This document shows, one piece after another, positions 15,043-23,754 of a stretch of DNA of 64,000 nucleotides; positions within the stretch are counted from its first letter, which is position 1; each line of letters begins with the position of its first letter. The position numbers were made by a program, and so were the translations under genes. This stretch comes from UBA1181 sp045600225 (GTDB lineage Bacteria; Bacteroidota; Bacteroidia; Bacteroidales; Paludibacteraceae). The notes below the pieces were generated by a model. The model was not told the origin of the DNA, made no database searches, and was given only the letters and a program-made list of their open reading frames with translations. The stretch spans positions 1-64,000 of the forward strand of contig JAZRXL010000072.1 of NCBI GenBank assembly GCA_045600225.1, in the 5' to 3' direction.

Positions 15043-15423
15043 TTATTTTGCACCACCTTTTTTTGCGTCAATGCATAGGGTTGCATGAGGAACTGCGCGA
15101 AGACGCTCTTTTGGGATCAATTTGCCTGTTTCTCTGCAAATACCGTATGTTTTGTTTTCAATTCTGATTAGGGCAGCCTGCAAATGTTGAATGAACTTCA
15201 TTTGACGTTGTGCTAAACGGCCCGCCTCCTCTTTGGTCATAGTAACGGCACCTTCGTCCAATTGTTTGAATGTTGGTGATGTGTCGCTTGTGTCGTTTCC
15301 GTCCATATTGGCCATACTTGATTTGAAGACCTCATAATCACGCTTTGCGGCTTCCAATTTCTCTAAAATGATTGTCTTAAATTCCTCCAACTCTGCGTCG
15401 GAATATCGTGTTTTCTCTGCCAT
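15043..15423 (-). CDS. TraR/DksA-like protein with degenerate zinc finger
   Basis: 126 residues. N-terminal coiled-coil (about 8-45, then 70-95) and C-terminal finger region YGICRETGKLIPKERL...ATLCIDA. A canonical DksA finger has CxxC twice; here the second Cys of each pair is replaced (CRET, CIDA), leaving two of four cysteines, so zinc binding is doubtful. The basic segment KERLRAVPHATL is intact. DksA-like proteins bind RNA polymerase through the secondary channel; this Bacteroidota variant is widespread, but its partner is not known to me. Family call firm. Confidence 0.88.
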   Translation of the reverse strand: MAEKTRYSDAELEEFKTIILEKLEAAKRDYEVFKSSMANMDGNDTSDTSPTFKQLDEGAVTMTKEEAGRLAQRQMKFIQHLQAALIRIENKTYGICRETGKLIPKERLRAVPHATLCIDAKKGGAK

Positions 15424-15482
15424 AGACTTAATCTATTATATAATTAAAATCTGCTAAAAACTCACACTTATGAATTTTGTTG

Positions 15483-15490
15483 CGAAATTA
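15483..15490 (-). promoter_or_regulatory. Candidate -7 element of the DksA-like gene
   Basis: Minus-strand TAATTTCG, one mismatch to TAnnTTTG, about 60 nt upstream of the start. No clear -33 box. Confidence 0.35.
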
Positions 15491-15553
15491 GATATTTATA
15501 TTTAGATAAAAAATTTTTATTGTGGTTATTTATTAACAAGTAAGAGAGTGCGT

Positions 15554-16279
15554 TCACTCGAATATCTCTTTGAGGACATACAGTGATTTTATTTCGCCAA
15601 AGCCTTGAGAATGTATTTTATAGTAATCAAGAATTCGGTCTATGGCTTCTGCTCGTTCTGATTTTGAGAATTGGAAGAGGTGAAAGTTGCGATAGTTCAT
15701 GCGAAGAAGCAACTTCATCTTTTCTGTTTCGTGAGCCTTTAGGAAATATTGGTGTTGAGGCTGTTTGGAGGTAAACTCCACCTGTTTCAGATCGAAATAG
15801 ATGCTGTTGTATGGTGTGTCGATAGATGGCTGAAATCCTAAGAACCGAGATAGACGTAGAAGAAAAACAATGTGGAAGTTTCCTAAACTCTTGTTCTCTT
15901 TGTCGAGCAAGGATATGGAAGCCCTGATGAAATCAAAAAGGGTATTGTCTTGTTCGTTCGTTTTTAGCACCTGTAATAGGATCTCTGCTATAAAGAAGGC
16001 CAAGGAACTTTTGATGGGGTTGAAGAGTAGTTCCATGTTATTTTCCTCTTGCTTAATTTCTCCTATTACATTCAATTCCCTTGAGTTTTTTATGTTTACT
16101 TCTATGCTGACAATGGATAGGGGATGAAGAAAAGCGAGTGCATTTCCTTTCCGTTTGCTTTGCGCTCCGTAGAGGAGGAAGGTGGCTCTTCCGATTTCTC
16201 TTGTATATAAGTGAATTAATGACGCATTGTCTTTTAATTTTTGGGTTTTAAGAACAATAGCCTCTGTTTTTAGTTGCAT
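15554..16279 (-). CDS. recO: DNA repair protein RecO
   Basis: 241 residues. N-terminal OB fold beginning MQLKTEAIVLKTQKLKDN, with the family motif YTREIG shortly after, and an alpha-helical C-terminal half. No zinc-binding CxxC is seen, as in other Bacteroidota RecO. It loads RecA with RecR at gaps and anneals single strands. It is the last gene of a four-gene minus-strand run (GNAT-like protein, thioesterase, DUF5715-like lipoprotein, recO) with 5-15 nt gaps. Confidence 0.92.
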   Translation of the reverse strand: MQLKTEAIVLKTQKLKDNASLIHLYTREIGRATFLLYGAQSKRKGNALAFLHPLSIVSIEVNIKNSRELNVIGEIKQEENNMELLFNPIKSSLAFFIAEILLQVLKTNEQDNTLFDFIRASISLLDKENKSLGNFHIVFLLRLSRFLGFQPSIDTPYNSIYFDLKQVEFTSKQPQHQYFLKAHETEKMKLLLRMNYRNFHLFQFSKSERAEAIDRILDYYKIHSQGFGEIKSLYVLKEIFE

Positions 16280-16294
16280 GGTTACTCCTCAAAT

Positions 16295-17059
16295 TTAACG
16301 CAAGACTGTGCAGTGAAAGCAGAATTGTCCAGTCTCTTTGATGACTAAACATTTCTTTTCGTTCCTTATCTCTTTTATGGTTTTTGAGAGAATGTCTTGT
16401 AATATTTTTTTCTGATAAACTTTCCCGTTGGAATTTCTGTAAAACTCCCAGTAGGAGATGTCGAAGGATGCACCAAACACATGACTGGAAGTGTCTTGTG
16501 TGGCATTCTTGTTTTTCTTTCTAAGCCCACTTTGGCTCTCAAGTGTTCTAAGACAAGATGTTAGTTGCAATGAATATGCGGGCATTTTCCGTGCCTTCAG
16601 TTTTTCGTTGAAGCGAATACTGATCTCTTTAAGCAGATCAATCGCCTCAGGTGTCATGTATGGGTATGAATGCCTCATAGTTTTCTTCCTGAAATAAGTG
16701 TCATCCTCTACATATTTCAACAATCCAGTTTGTAGGTATTCATCTCGAACGGCTAAGAAATCCGCATTCTTTCTAAATGGTTCCTTTAATCCTACTTCAC
16801 GGCCTGTTTGAATATGCATTTTGTTTGGATCGCGAAGGTTGCGAGTAGGTCTAAGGTTTTCGTAAAGAGATGCATGTTCGGATTCACTTTCGAAATAGTC
16901 TTCGAAATCTTCGATAGGTTCAATTTCAGTATCGAGAATATCTTCCACCGCATTTACAATAGTCTCTTCTGCCTTGTCCATTTTCTGAGGAATGGAACTC
17001 TCGCAGGAAGGGAGAATGCAAATGAGCAAAATGCTTATCGATAAAGTGAATAGTCTCAT
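16295..17059 (-). CDS. DUF5715/M15-peptidase-like lipoprotein
   Basis: 254 residues. The signal peptide ends ILPSC (cysteine about residue 19), so it is lipid-anchored. An acidic linker (EDILDTEIEPIEDFEDYFE) follows. The C-terminal domain has the metal-ligand pattern of LAS/M15 peptidoglycan peptidases: SHVFGASFDIS (His and Asp ligands) and a late His in FCFHCTV. This suggests a cell-wall carboxypeptidase fold. It also resembles the DUF5715 family common in Bacteroidales. Catalysis is inferred from the three ligands; the usual catalytic Glu or Asp is not certain. Confidence 0.75.
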   Translation of the reverse strand: MRLFTLSISILLICILPSCESSIPQKMDKAEETIVNAVEDILDTEIEPIEDFEDYFESESEHASLYENLRPTRNLRDPNKMHIQTGREVGLKEPFRKNADFLAVRDEYLQTGLLKYVEDDTYFRKKTMRHSYPYMTPEAIDLLKEISIRFNEKLKARKMPAYSLQLTSCLRTLESQSGLRKKNKNATQDTSSHVFGASFDISYWEFYRNSNGKVYQKKILQDILSKTIKEIRNEKKCLVIKETGQFCFHCTVLR

Positions 17060-17064
17060 TAATT

Positions 17065-17451
17065 TTATTTTCTATAAAATTTAGAATCGAAGGTGGCGAT
17101 AAGGTCGCCCTCTTCGTTTTTGATATCTACATGATAGACTGCAATGGTGCGACGAAGAGAGACTTCCGTTGCGTAAGCTGTCAAAGTGCCTTTGGATGCT
17201 GCTTTGATGAAATTTATCTGTCCGTCTAATGATACGGCTACTCTGTCTCTTGAGTTGGCCGCTGCAGCGCAAGTGTGATCTGCTAAGGTGAACAGAGCGC
17301 CTCCATGGGTTATTCCCACTCCATTGATATGGTAGTCTTGAAGGGTCATTTTCCCAATGGCTTTCCCTTCTCCAACTTCAGTCAACTCAATTCCGTTGTG
17401 GAGAGTGAACTTGTCGGACCTTATTAATTCGATTGATTCTGCTTTTTCCAT
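17065..17451 (-). CDS. PaaI-family hotdog thioesterase
   Basis: 128 residues, a complete single hotdog fold. The family motif HGGALFTLADHTCAAAANS (about 49-67) contains the HGG and the catalytic acidic residue on the following helix. It likely hydrolyses an aromatic or hydroxyacyl-CoA thioester; the substrate cannot be read from the sequence. It lies in an operon-like run with the GNAT-like gene upstream and the peptidase-like lipoprotein downstream (5-12 nt gaps). Confidence 0.9.
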   Translation of the reverse strand: MEKAESIELIRSDKFTLHNGIELTEVGEGKAIGKMTLQDYHINGVGITHGGALFTLADHTCAAAANSRDRVAVSLDGQINFIKAASKGTLTAYATEVSLRRTIAVYHVDIKNEEGDLIATFDSKFYRK

Positions 17452-17463
17452 CTTTATAATGAA

Positions 17464-18576
17464 CTACAGAGGTTTTGCATAGCATCTTCTGCGACAATAA
17501 AACTCGTTTTCGTAATTGTCCCAGATCTGAACCGCATTGATGTTGGTCTCTAATTGAGGGTTGGTGATGGCCTCTTCAATGCCATTCTCTTTATAGATTT
17601 GGTTGAGTCTTGTGTAGTACAATGCGTGGACACCTTTCTTCTGCCAATCGGGATGAACACCATTAAGATACAAATCGATCTTCTTGGGATTTTTCATTGC
17701 TTTTAGAATGTGAATAAATCCCAATGGAAAGACTTTCCCTTTTGCCTTTTGATAGGCGGCGGAAAGAGAAGCCATACTGATGCCGAAGGCAACAACATTA
17801 TCCTTCTCATCAAGAATAAGGCAAACTAACTTTGGATCAATGAAAGAGAAATAATTTCCCACGATGACTTCAATCTCTTTATCTGTCAGTTTTGAATAGC
17901 CGTATAGGTTGGCGAAAGCGTCGTTAAGAGTGTAGAATAGGGGTTTTGCGTATTTTTTTACATCACTCTTCTTTTTGAATGTCATAACCCTAAGGTTGTA
18001 ACGTTGAGAAATCATTTCACTCACTCGTTTCACCTTTTCTGGTACATCTCTTACGAATATTTTGTATTGTAGCCAGTCTTCTGCTTTCTTATAGTTCAGA
18101 CTCTCCACTAAATCTATGTAGTAAGGGTAGTTGTAGATGTTGGCGATGGTGGGTTCTTTGTCATAACCTTCAACCAACATACCTTCCCTGTCCATATCGT
18201 TGAATCCAAGAGGACCTTGGATCTCTTTCATGCCTTTCGACTTTCCCCACTCTTCAACGGTGTTGAGTAGGGCTTCTGCTACAGACATATCATCTATAAA
18301 ATCGAGCCATCCGAAACGGACCTTGTCCCCCCATTTCTCATTAGCGATATGGTTGATGATACCGGCCACTCTTCCAACAATTTTATTGTCTTTGTAAGCA
18401 AGCCAATATTCTGCTTCGCAATGTTCAAAAGCGGGATTTTTATCTTTGCGTAGTGTATTTAGTTCGTCAAATTCTAATGGTGGAACCCAATAGGGACAAT
18501 CGGCGTAAAGGTCGTTTGCAAAGCGAACGAATTGTTTTAATTCTTTATTCGAAACTACTTTTTTTATTTCAATCAT
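17464..18576 (-). CDS. GNAT-fold protein, YghO-like
   Basis: 370 residues. Both halves look GNAT-like: residues about 1-150 with YWLAYKDNKIVGRVAGI, and about 220-360 ending with LNGVHPDWQKKGVHALYY, close to an acetyl-CoA loop. EIQGPLGFNDMDREGML is a conserved block of the YghO-type family. The acceptor is unknown. It is the first gene of the run that ends with recO. Its start is 20 nt downstream of a good minus-strand -7 element. Confidence 0.82.
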   Translation of the reverse strand: MIEIKKVVSNKELKQFVRFANDLYADCPYWVPPLEFDELNTLRKDKNPAFEHCEAEYWLAYKDNKIVGRVAGIINHIANEKWGDKVRFGWLDFIDDMSVAEALLNTVEEWGKSKGMKEIQGPLGFNDMDREGMLVEGYDKEPTIANIYNYPYYIDLVESLNYKKAEDWLQYKIFVRDVPEKVKRVSEMISQRYNLRVMTFKKKSDVKKYAKPLFYTLNDAFANLYGYSKLTDKEIEVIVGNYFSFIDPKLVCLILDEKDNVVAFGISMASLSAAYQKAKGKVFPLGFIHILKAMKNPKKIDLYLNGVHPDWQKKGVHALYYTRLNQIYKENGIEEAITNPQLETNINAVQIWDNYENEFYCRRRCYAKPL

Positions 18577-18595
18577 GGCATATAAATAAACCTTG

Positions 18596-18603
18596 CAAAT
18601 CTA
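18596..18603 (-). promoter_or_regulatory. -7 element of the GNAT-like to recO run
   Basis: Minus-strand TAGATTTG matches TAnnTTTG. Placed about 20 nt upstream of ATG 18576. Confidence 0.5.
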
Positions 18604-18613
18604 TAAAAAAAAA

Positions 18614-18644
18614 TTTGTTGTTTGTGAAAAAAAAATTACTTTTG
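18614..18644 (+). promoter_or_regulatory. Promoter of tRNA-Thr
   Basis: TTTG 18614-18617, 19-nt spacer, TACTTTTG 18637-18644. Transcription should begin only a few bases before the tRNA. Confidence 0.8.
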
Positions 18645-18654
18645 CCCCCGATTT

Positions 18655-18727
<73 letters not shown>

Positions 18728-18748
18728 CTCTTTTTAAGCAGAGAAATG

Positions 18749-18782
18749 AAGGTGGTTCTAATTTGATTAGAGTCACCTTTTT
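18749..18782 (+). terminator. Terminator of the tRNA transcript
   Basis: A 14-bp stem (AAGGTGGTTCTAAT / ATTAGAGTCACCTT, two G-U pairs), loop TTG, then T5. Confidence 0.85.
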
Positions 18783-18788
18783 ATTATG

Positions 18789-18817
18789 AAAAAAGGCTGT
18801 CTTATAAAAGACAGCCT
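18789..18817 (-). terminator. Terminator after xseB
   Basis: On the minus strand AGGCTGTCTT, loop TTAT, AAGACAGCCT, then T5: a perfect 10-bp stem. It stops minus-strand transcription before the convergent tRNA gene. Confidence 0.88.
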
Positions 18818-18828
18818 AATATAGGAAA

Positions 18829-19026
18829 TTAGTTTTGTTTCTCTTCCAAAATGGAGTTGACCTCTTCTGTAGTTTGGTATAGCTTTTCCTTGCAGTACTT
18901 GATCAATTCGGTAGCTCTCTTAGCTTTCTCCGTGAGTTTGTCTATCTCTAATTCGTTTGCCTCTAACTGATTGAGTATCTCTTCTAATTCAGAAATTGCA
19001 CTTTGATAATCTTTAATCTTTGCCAT
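18829..19026 (-). CDS. xseB: Exodeoxyribonuclease VII small subunit
   Basis: 65 residues, the normal size. A helical hairpin with the family pattern SAISELEEILNQLEANELEI, then KLTEKAKRATELIKYCKEKL. It binds the large subunit XseA to form the single-strand-specific exonuclease. xseA is not adjacent as it often is: the neighbour, 1 nt away, is the PorE-like OmpA lipoprotein gene. Close spacing suggests co-transcription with that gene and ending at the strong terminator at 18789. Confidence 0.9.
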   Translation of the reverse strand: MAKIKDYQSAISELEEILNQLEANELEIDKLTEKAKRATELIKYCKEKLYQTTEEVNSILEEKQN

Positions 19027-19027
19027 T

Positions 19028-21007
19028 TTAGTACATTTTGTAGGTTGTTTTCAATACTCTAAACTCAGTACGTCGGTTGATGGAGTCTGCAATGTTTTTC
19101 TGCTCATCGATTGGCAAGTTCTCAATAAACTCTTCATCCAATACGTCTCCAATTTTAAGGAAATTGTATTTCTTCTGGATGGACTTATCCACGGTTACTG
19201 GCTGTGTTTTACCATAACCTTTAGCCGTTAGTCTTTCACTTTCAATTCCTTTCTTAATTAGGTAGTCAACCACAGATTGGGCTCTTTTGCCTGATAGTTG
19301 CAAGTTGCCTTCGGCAGAACCGATACGGTCTGTGTGTGCACCAATCTCAATAGTGATGTTTGGATTATCATTAAGGATCTTAACCAACTTATCCAATGCT
19401 GTGGAGGACTCTGGTGTTAGGGTTGCTTTACCAAATTCAAAGAAGATATTGTCCAAACCTACAGGTTTGCTTAAAGATGCTAATGTGAAATGGATAGGGA
19501 AGGTCTTTGAGTCTTCAAGATCCATTGTGATGGCCTCTTCTTTTTGGTTTAGGTAACCTCGACAGTTGCCCAACATTACATATTTAACATTTTTGTTAAG
19601 TGATAATTTGAAGGAACCATCCTTTTTTGTACGAAGCTTTGTATTGGTTCCGTCGTCTCCTACGATACGAACAGTAGCGTCGCTCAAAGCATCTCCATTC
19701 ATATCAGATACCTTACCATCAACAAGGAACTCAATGGAAGGAAGTTCGAATTCATAAATCTTATCGTAACCTTTCTTCTCTCCTCTGTTTGACGAGAACA
19801 TACCCTTTTCTTGTCCTGCTATGAATGAGATTCCGAAATCATCTCCGTTGGAGTTAATAGGGTACATCATATTGTTTACTTCCCAATTCCCGTCTTCCAT
19901 TTCTGTTGCGTAGAAAATGTCAAGGCCGCCGAAACCAGGATGTCCGTTTGAAGAAAAATATAAGGTTCCATTTTCTCTCATATATGGGAACATTTCGTCA
20001 CCTGGAGTGTTGATGGAGGGACCAAGGTTTACAGGCACGCCATATTGACCTCCATTTTTCTCGCTGCGCCAAATGTCTTTTCCTCCGTAACCACCAGGAA
20101 GATCGGATACGTAATATAGGTACTTCTCGTCAGGTGATAGGGTCGGATGAGCAAAGGTAACGGAACTGTCTTCTGATAATTTTATCTCAACGACCTTTCC
20201 CCATTTACCTCCAGATCGGGTAACGCTACATATCTGTGCACCGCGGCTTTGTCCCTTCTCCACATAGCAACGGGTGAAGAACATAGTTTTTCCGTCAGCA
20301 CTGAAAGAAACAGAGCCTTCATCAAAGTCTGTATTTATATCTCCCTCTATGGCTTCCAAATTGTCCCATTCACCCAAAGAGTTTCTCTTTGCTGTGTAGA
20401 TATCATTGTTTCTTAATCCCGTGATTTTGCTGTTACCTCCTCCAATCTCCTTGTTTTCTCTGGTAGAATTGAAATATACGATGTCTCCATCGCCACCAGG
20501 GAAGGCAGGTGAGAATTCACTCTTTTTGGAGTTGAAGAAAGTCGCTTTGGATACATTGTATCTTGTAGGATGTTCTCTCCATTCGGCAGCCTCCATTGCA
20601 GATTGTTTTCCGTTGATGGCACGAATGTCGTCAGGATGGTTTTGTAAATAGATTTCATATTGAGCAATGGCTTCCTTCTCTTTCTTGTTTTTTCTCAAAG
20701 CCTCAGCGTAGTATAGGAATGATAGGGAATCCTTGTAGTTGTATCGAACAGCGTTGGACAGAGCGCGTTCGGCTTTGTCCGATTCGTTGATCAAATTATA
20801 ACATTCGCCTAAGCGGAAGGCGGAATATGCTTTTGTCTGACGATCTTTCACCTTTACCTTTGGGTAGATCTTATTGTACATATTGGCAGCAGTATAATAC
20901 TCACCCACCTCATACTTTTTGTCAGCCTTCTTCAACCTCTGTTTGATAGAACAGTTTGAAAAAAGCAATAGAGGAATTAGTAAAAAGAATATGTGTCTAT
21001 ATTGCAT
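19028..21007 (-). CDS. PorE-like OmpA lipoprotein (TPR, WD40-like and OmpA domains)
   Basis: 659 residues. The signal peptide ends LLLFSNC (cysteine about 19). TPR-like helices occupy about 25-130 (AYSAFRLGECYNLI, YAEALRKNKKEKEAIAQYE). A PD40/WD40-like propeller follows at about 150-410 (repeats such as FSADGKTMFFTRC and SPDEKYLYYVSDLPGGYGG), then a carboxypeptidase-regulatory-like beta domain, then an OmpA peptidoglycan-binding domain (about 525-640: FGKATLTPESS, IGAHTDRIGSAEGNLQLS). The order matches P. gingivalis PorE, a type IX secretion component that ties the outer membrane to peptidoglycan. A type IX cargo cassette lies at 34.9-42.8 kb. Confidence 0.85.
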   Translation of the reverse strand: MQYRHIFFLLIPLLLFSNCSIKQRLKKADKKYEVGEYYTAANMYNKIYPKVKVKDRQTKAYSAFRLGECYNLINESDKAERALSNAVRYNYKDSLSFLYYAEALRKNKKEKEAIAQYEIYLQNHPDDIRAINGKQSAMEAAEWREHPTRYNVSKATFFNSKKSEFSPAFPGGDGDIVYFNSTRENKEIGGGNSKITGLRNNDIYTAKRNSLGEWDNLEAIEGDINTDFDEGSVSFSADGKTMFFTRCYVEKGQSRGAQICSVTRSGGKWGKVVEIKLSEDSSVTFAHPTLSPDEKYLYYVSDLPGGYGGKDIWRSEKNGGQYGVPVNLGPSINTPGDEMFPYMRENGTLYFSSNGHPGFGGLDIFYATEMEDGNWEVNNMMYPINSNGDDFGISFIAGQEKGMFSSNRGEKKGYDKIYEFELPSIEFLVDGKVSDMNGDALSDATVRIVGDDGTNTKLRTKKDGSFKLSLNKNVKYVMLGNCRGYLNQKEEAITMDLEDSKTFPIHFTLASLSKPVGLDNIFFEFGKATLTPESSTALDKLVKILNDNPNITIEIGAHTDRIGSAEGNLQLSGKRAQSVVDYLIKKGIESERLTAKGYGKTQPVTVDKSIQKKYNFLKIGDVLDEEFIENLPIDEQKNIADSINRRTEFRVLKTTYKMY

Positions 21008-21056
21008 ATTGAATAATCTGATTTTTGTTTGATATAGAAACGGAAGAACTCTCTGT

Positions 21057-22082
21057 TTATTTTAGTGAATTCCAACCTTGTGCTTTCAGGTCCACCTCGT
21101 CTCCTTGTCTTGTGATGAGTCTGCATCCTAACGATTCGTCAGTGGTGTGGCCAATGACTTTTATGCCTGGTATGTTTTGAACGATGTCGTTGCAAGCCAA
21201 TGGAACAGTGAAAAGTAATTCGTAGTCTTCACCTCCGTTAAGAGCCGCAGTCGTTAGGTTCATATTGAACTCTTCTGCCATAACAGCAGTTTGATAGTCG
21301 ATAGGTATTCTGTCTTCATATACGCGACAGCCCAATCCGCTTTGCTTGCAGATGTGTAGTAGTTCAGAAGACAATCCATCAGAAACATCCATCATAGCAG
21401 TGGGAACTACATTGTTCTTTGCCAATAATTCGATGATGTCTTTTCTTGCTTCTGGTTTTAGTTGGCGTTCTATGATGTATTCTTTGCCTGCAAAGTCAGG
21501 TTGAGTAAACTCATCGCCTTTGAATATGCTTTTCTCTCTTTCCAAAAGGAGCAGTCCCATATAGGCAGCACCCAAATCTCCTGAAACGCAGAACAGATCT
21601 GTGTTTTTTGCAGTGTTTCTGCAAACCACCTTATCTTTTTCCCCCTCTCCTATGCATGTAATGCTTATGGCAAGACCGGTTAGTGAGGCAGATGTGTCGC
21701 CGCCTACTAAATCAACGCCATATTTTTGGCAAGCAAGGCGAATACCTGCATATAGTTCTTCAAGATCCTCAACGCAGAACTTTTTAGAGATGCCAAGAGA
21801 AACGGTGATTTGCTTTGGTTGTCCGTTCATTGCGTAGATGTCGGAGAAATTCACGATGGCGGATTTATATCCGAGGTGCATCAAAGGACAGTAGGTTAGG
21901 TCGAAGTGAACACCCTCCAAAAGAAGGTCTGTTGTTACCAACGTCTGTTTGCCTTTGTAGTCAAGAATAGCAGCGTCGTCGCTAACACCTTTTATTGTTG
22001 ATTCGTTTTTTACTTCAAACTTTTCTGTTAGGTGTTTTATCAATCCAAACTCTCCTAATGTGGAAATTTCAGTTCTTCCCAT
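21057..22082 (-). CDS. thiL: Thiamine-monophosphate kinase
   Basis: 341 residues. AIRS/PurM-like fold with the ATP/Mg-binding segments GVSDDAAILDYKGK near the N-terminus, TTDLLLEGVHF, VGGDTS and MMDVSDGLSSELL. It makes thiamine pyrophosphate from thiamine monophosphate in the cytosol. The gene begins 4 nt after the upstream hypothetical gene, so the two share a transcript; no other thi gene is nearby. Confidence 0.95.
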   Translation of the reverse strand: MGRTEISTLGEFGLIKHLTEKFEVKNESTIKGVSDDAAILDYKGKQTLVTTDLLLEGVHFDLTYCPLMHLGYKSAIVNFSDIYAMNGQPKQITVSLGISKKFCVEDLEELYAGIRLACQKYGVDLVGGDTSASLTGLAISITCIGEGEKDKVVCRNTAKNTDLFCVSGDLGAAYMGLLLLEREKSIFKGDEFTQPDFAGKEYIIERQLKPEARKDIIELLAKNNVVPTAMMDVSDGLSSELLHICKQSGLGCRVYEDRIPIDYQTAVMAEEFNMNLTTAALNGGEDYELLFTVPLACNDIVQNIPGIKVIGHTTDESLGCRLITRQGDEVDLKAQGWNSLK

Positions 22083-22086
22083 AATG

Positions 22087-22761
22087 TTATTTTTTATGAT
22101 CGATTACTTTATTGGTTATTTCCCCTTTTATGAAGGTTCCGTCTTTTTGTATGACAGGAAGGGCATTGCCTTTCCAATATTTTGAATATAATCTTTGTCT
22201 TTCTTCGTCCAAATATTCAGCCGTATTGTTAATGACCCAGATGGTGTCATTGGATGTGAACTCGTGATGCAGAAAGTCTATTTCGAACTTTTGCAAGAAT
22301 TCGTCTGCTGTCATTTGGCTTTTCTCCAATGAATCTACGTTAAAGAAATCCTTCAAAGAGACATCTGAAAATTTTGTGTCTTGTTGAAGTGAGTTGGGCC
22401 TAACAATTTTAATGGCTCCGTCACAGTGATTGTTGCATACCCACCAGCTCAAACCGAACATTACATCTTTGCCGATTTCCCATCTTTTGAGAGAGAAAAA
22501 ACCCTCTTTTGATGTTTGTATTTTAATGTAGTTGTTCTCTGCATATTCTAAGACGGAAGCAGATCCTCCGTTTTGTAGTTGGAGTGTGCTTCCCTGTCCT
22601 GACTTATATCCGTTAAGAAGAGCTTTTCTCGTGTCTTGATTCAGTTGGATTTGGCTTTTCAATCCTGTCACGAAATACTCCTCTAGTGTTTGAGCGTTGC
22701 ATCCGATGGAAGCAGTGATGCTCAATGTTAGGATTTGTATGCAGTAAAGAATTTGTTTCAT
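22087..22761 (-). CDS. Secreted hypothetical protein, possibly DUF3256-like
   Basis: 224 residues. The N-terminal signal peptide is about 24 residues (ITASIGCNAQ); a Cys lies near residue 21, but the context is closer to a signal-peptidase I site than a clear lipobox. The body contains WWVCNNHCDGAIKIV (paired cysteines) and an acidic C-terminal half, with no catalytic motif that I recognise. Size and order beside thiL resemble DUF3256-type Bacteroidetes proteins, but I am not sure. It is the first gene of a minus-strand unit with thiL, preceded by a good promoter. Confidence 0.6.
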   Translation of the reverse strand: MKQILYCIQILTLSITASIGCNAQTLEEYFVTGLKSQIQLNQDTRKALLNGYKSGQGSTLQLQNGGSASVLEYAENNYIKIQTSKEGFFSLKRWEIGKDVMFGLSWWVCNNHCDGAIKIVRPNSLQQDTKFSDVSLKDFFNVDSLEKSQMTADEFLQKFEIDFLHHEFTSNDTIWVINNTAEYLDEERQRLYSKYWKGNALPVIQKDGTFIKGEITNKVIDHKK

Positions 22762-22780
22762 GCTTTTACATCTTTATTTG

Positions 22781-22810
22781 CAAAGGTATAAAAAATAAAG
22801 GATAGTCAAT
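22781..22810 (-). promoter_or_regulatory. Promoter of the hypothetical-thiL unit
   Basis: Minus-strand TACCTTTG at 22788-22781 matches TAnnTTTG. An ATTG lies about 18 nt further upstream as a possible -33 box. Confidence 0.55.
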
Positions 22811-22815
22811 GTGGG

Positions 22816-23721
22816 TTAACCTCGTAGGGCTCCAAAAGTTAGTAGTATGACACCACAAAGTATTCCACAGAGAAGCATTCCTTTTACTCGAAGGTTTTTT
22901 TCTTTTAAGAATAATGCACCATACAAAAAGGGAACGACAGCCCCAGATCTACGTATGGTTGAGACGATGGAGATAAGTGAACCTTCTGAGGACAATGACC
23001 AATAGTAAACATAATCGGCGATCATTAAGAAAACCGATATGCCAAGTATGCTCCACCTCCACTCGAATGGGGTTGTTTTTTCCCTGTTCGGATACCATAA
23101 GGTAAAGAGAACGACAAGCATGATGATTGCTTGATATAGGGTGCTGTAAACCTGAACTGCAACGCGGTCAAACTCACACATCAAGTGTTTGTCGTACAAT
23201 CCACTGGCTGATCCCAATAGGGTGGCAAGTACGATCAGCCATATCCATTGATTTTTTTTCCAGGAAATTCCTTCTTTTAGTCCTGCGAGGGAGAAGAGAT
23301 AGAAAGAGACAATGGTAATGGCAACACCTGCCGATTGCATAGGCGTTAAACGTTCGGAGAAAAGGAAGAATGCTCCGATAACGGTCCATACAGGTTGGGT
23401 TGCCCGGATAGGGGAATAGATTGTAATAGGGATGTTCTTCATTCCGAAGTAAGCGGATATCCAAGAGCCTAAAACAATGGATGATTTTAGCAATATGCGA
23501 AGATGGGTACCTAAATCCACGTGGGGGACATAGAATCTTACTTTGTGCATTTCGTCTGGTATGATCTCCGACAAAACGAGAGGTATGATGAAAATCGCTG
23601 CGGATATGCCTATGGAAGAGGCAAGTACAGGAACAACGGCATTCTCTTTTAGTGAACGCTTTTTGAAAACATCATAGATGCCAAGCAGAATGGCAGACAA
23701 AAGTGCTAATAATACCCACAC
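22816..23721 (-). CDS. EamA/DMT-family transporter
   Basis: 301 residues with about ten hydrophobic segments and the internal two-fold repeat of the drug/metabolite transporter superfamily: PIRATQPVWTVIGAFFLF in the first half and STIRRSGAVVPFLYGALFL in the second. The substrate cannot be predicted. It starts 33 nt after the Sua5/YciO-like gene and ends 54 nt before the next minus-strand gene, whose promoter lies in that gap. Confidence 0.88.
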   Translation of the reverse strand: MWVLLALLSAILLGIYDVFKKRSLKENAVVPVLASSIGISAAIFIIPLVLSEIIPDEMHKVRFYVPHVDLGTHLRILLKSSIVLGSWISAYFGMKNIPITIYSPIRATQPVWTVIGAFFLFSERLTPMQSAGVAITIVSFYLFSLAGLKEGISWKKNQWIWLIVLATLLGSASGLYDKHLMCEFDRVAVQVYSTLYQAIIMLVVLFTLWYPNREKTTPFEWRWSILGISVFLMIADYVYYWSLSSEGSLISIVSTIRRSGAVVPFLYGALFLKEKNLRVKGMLLCGILCGVILLTFGALRG

Positions 23722-23754
23722 GAGATTATTTGGATTTAGAGTTTGAGAATAGAA

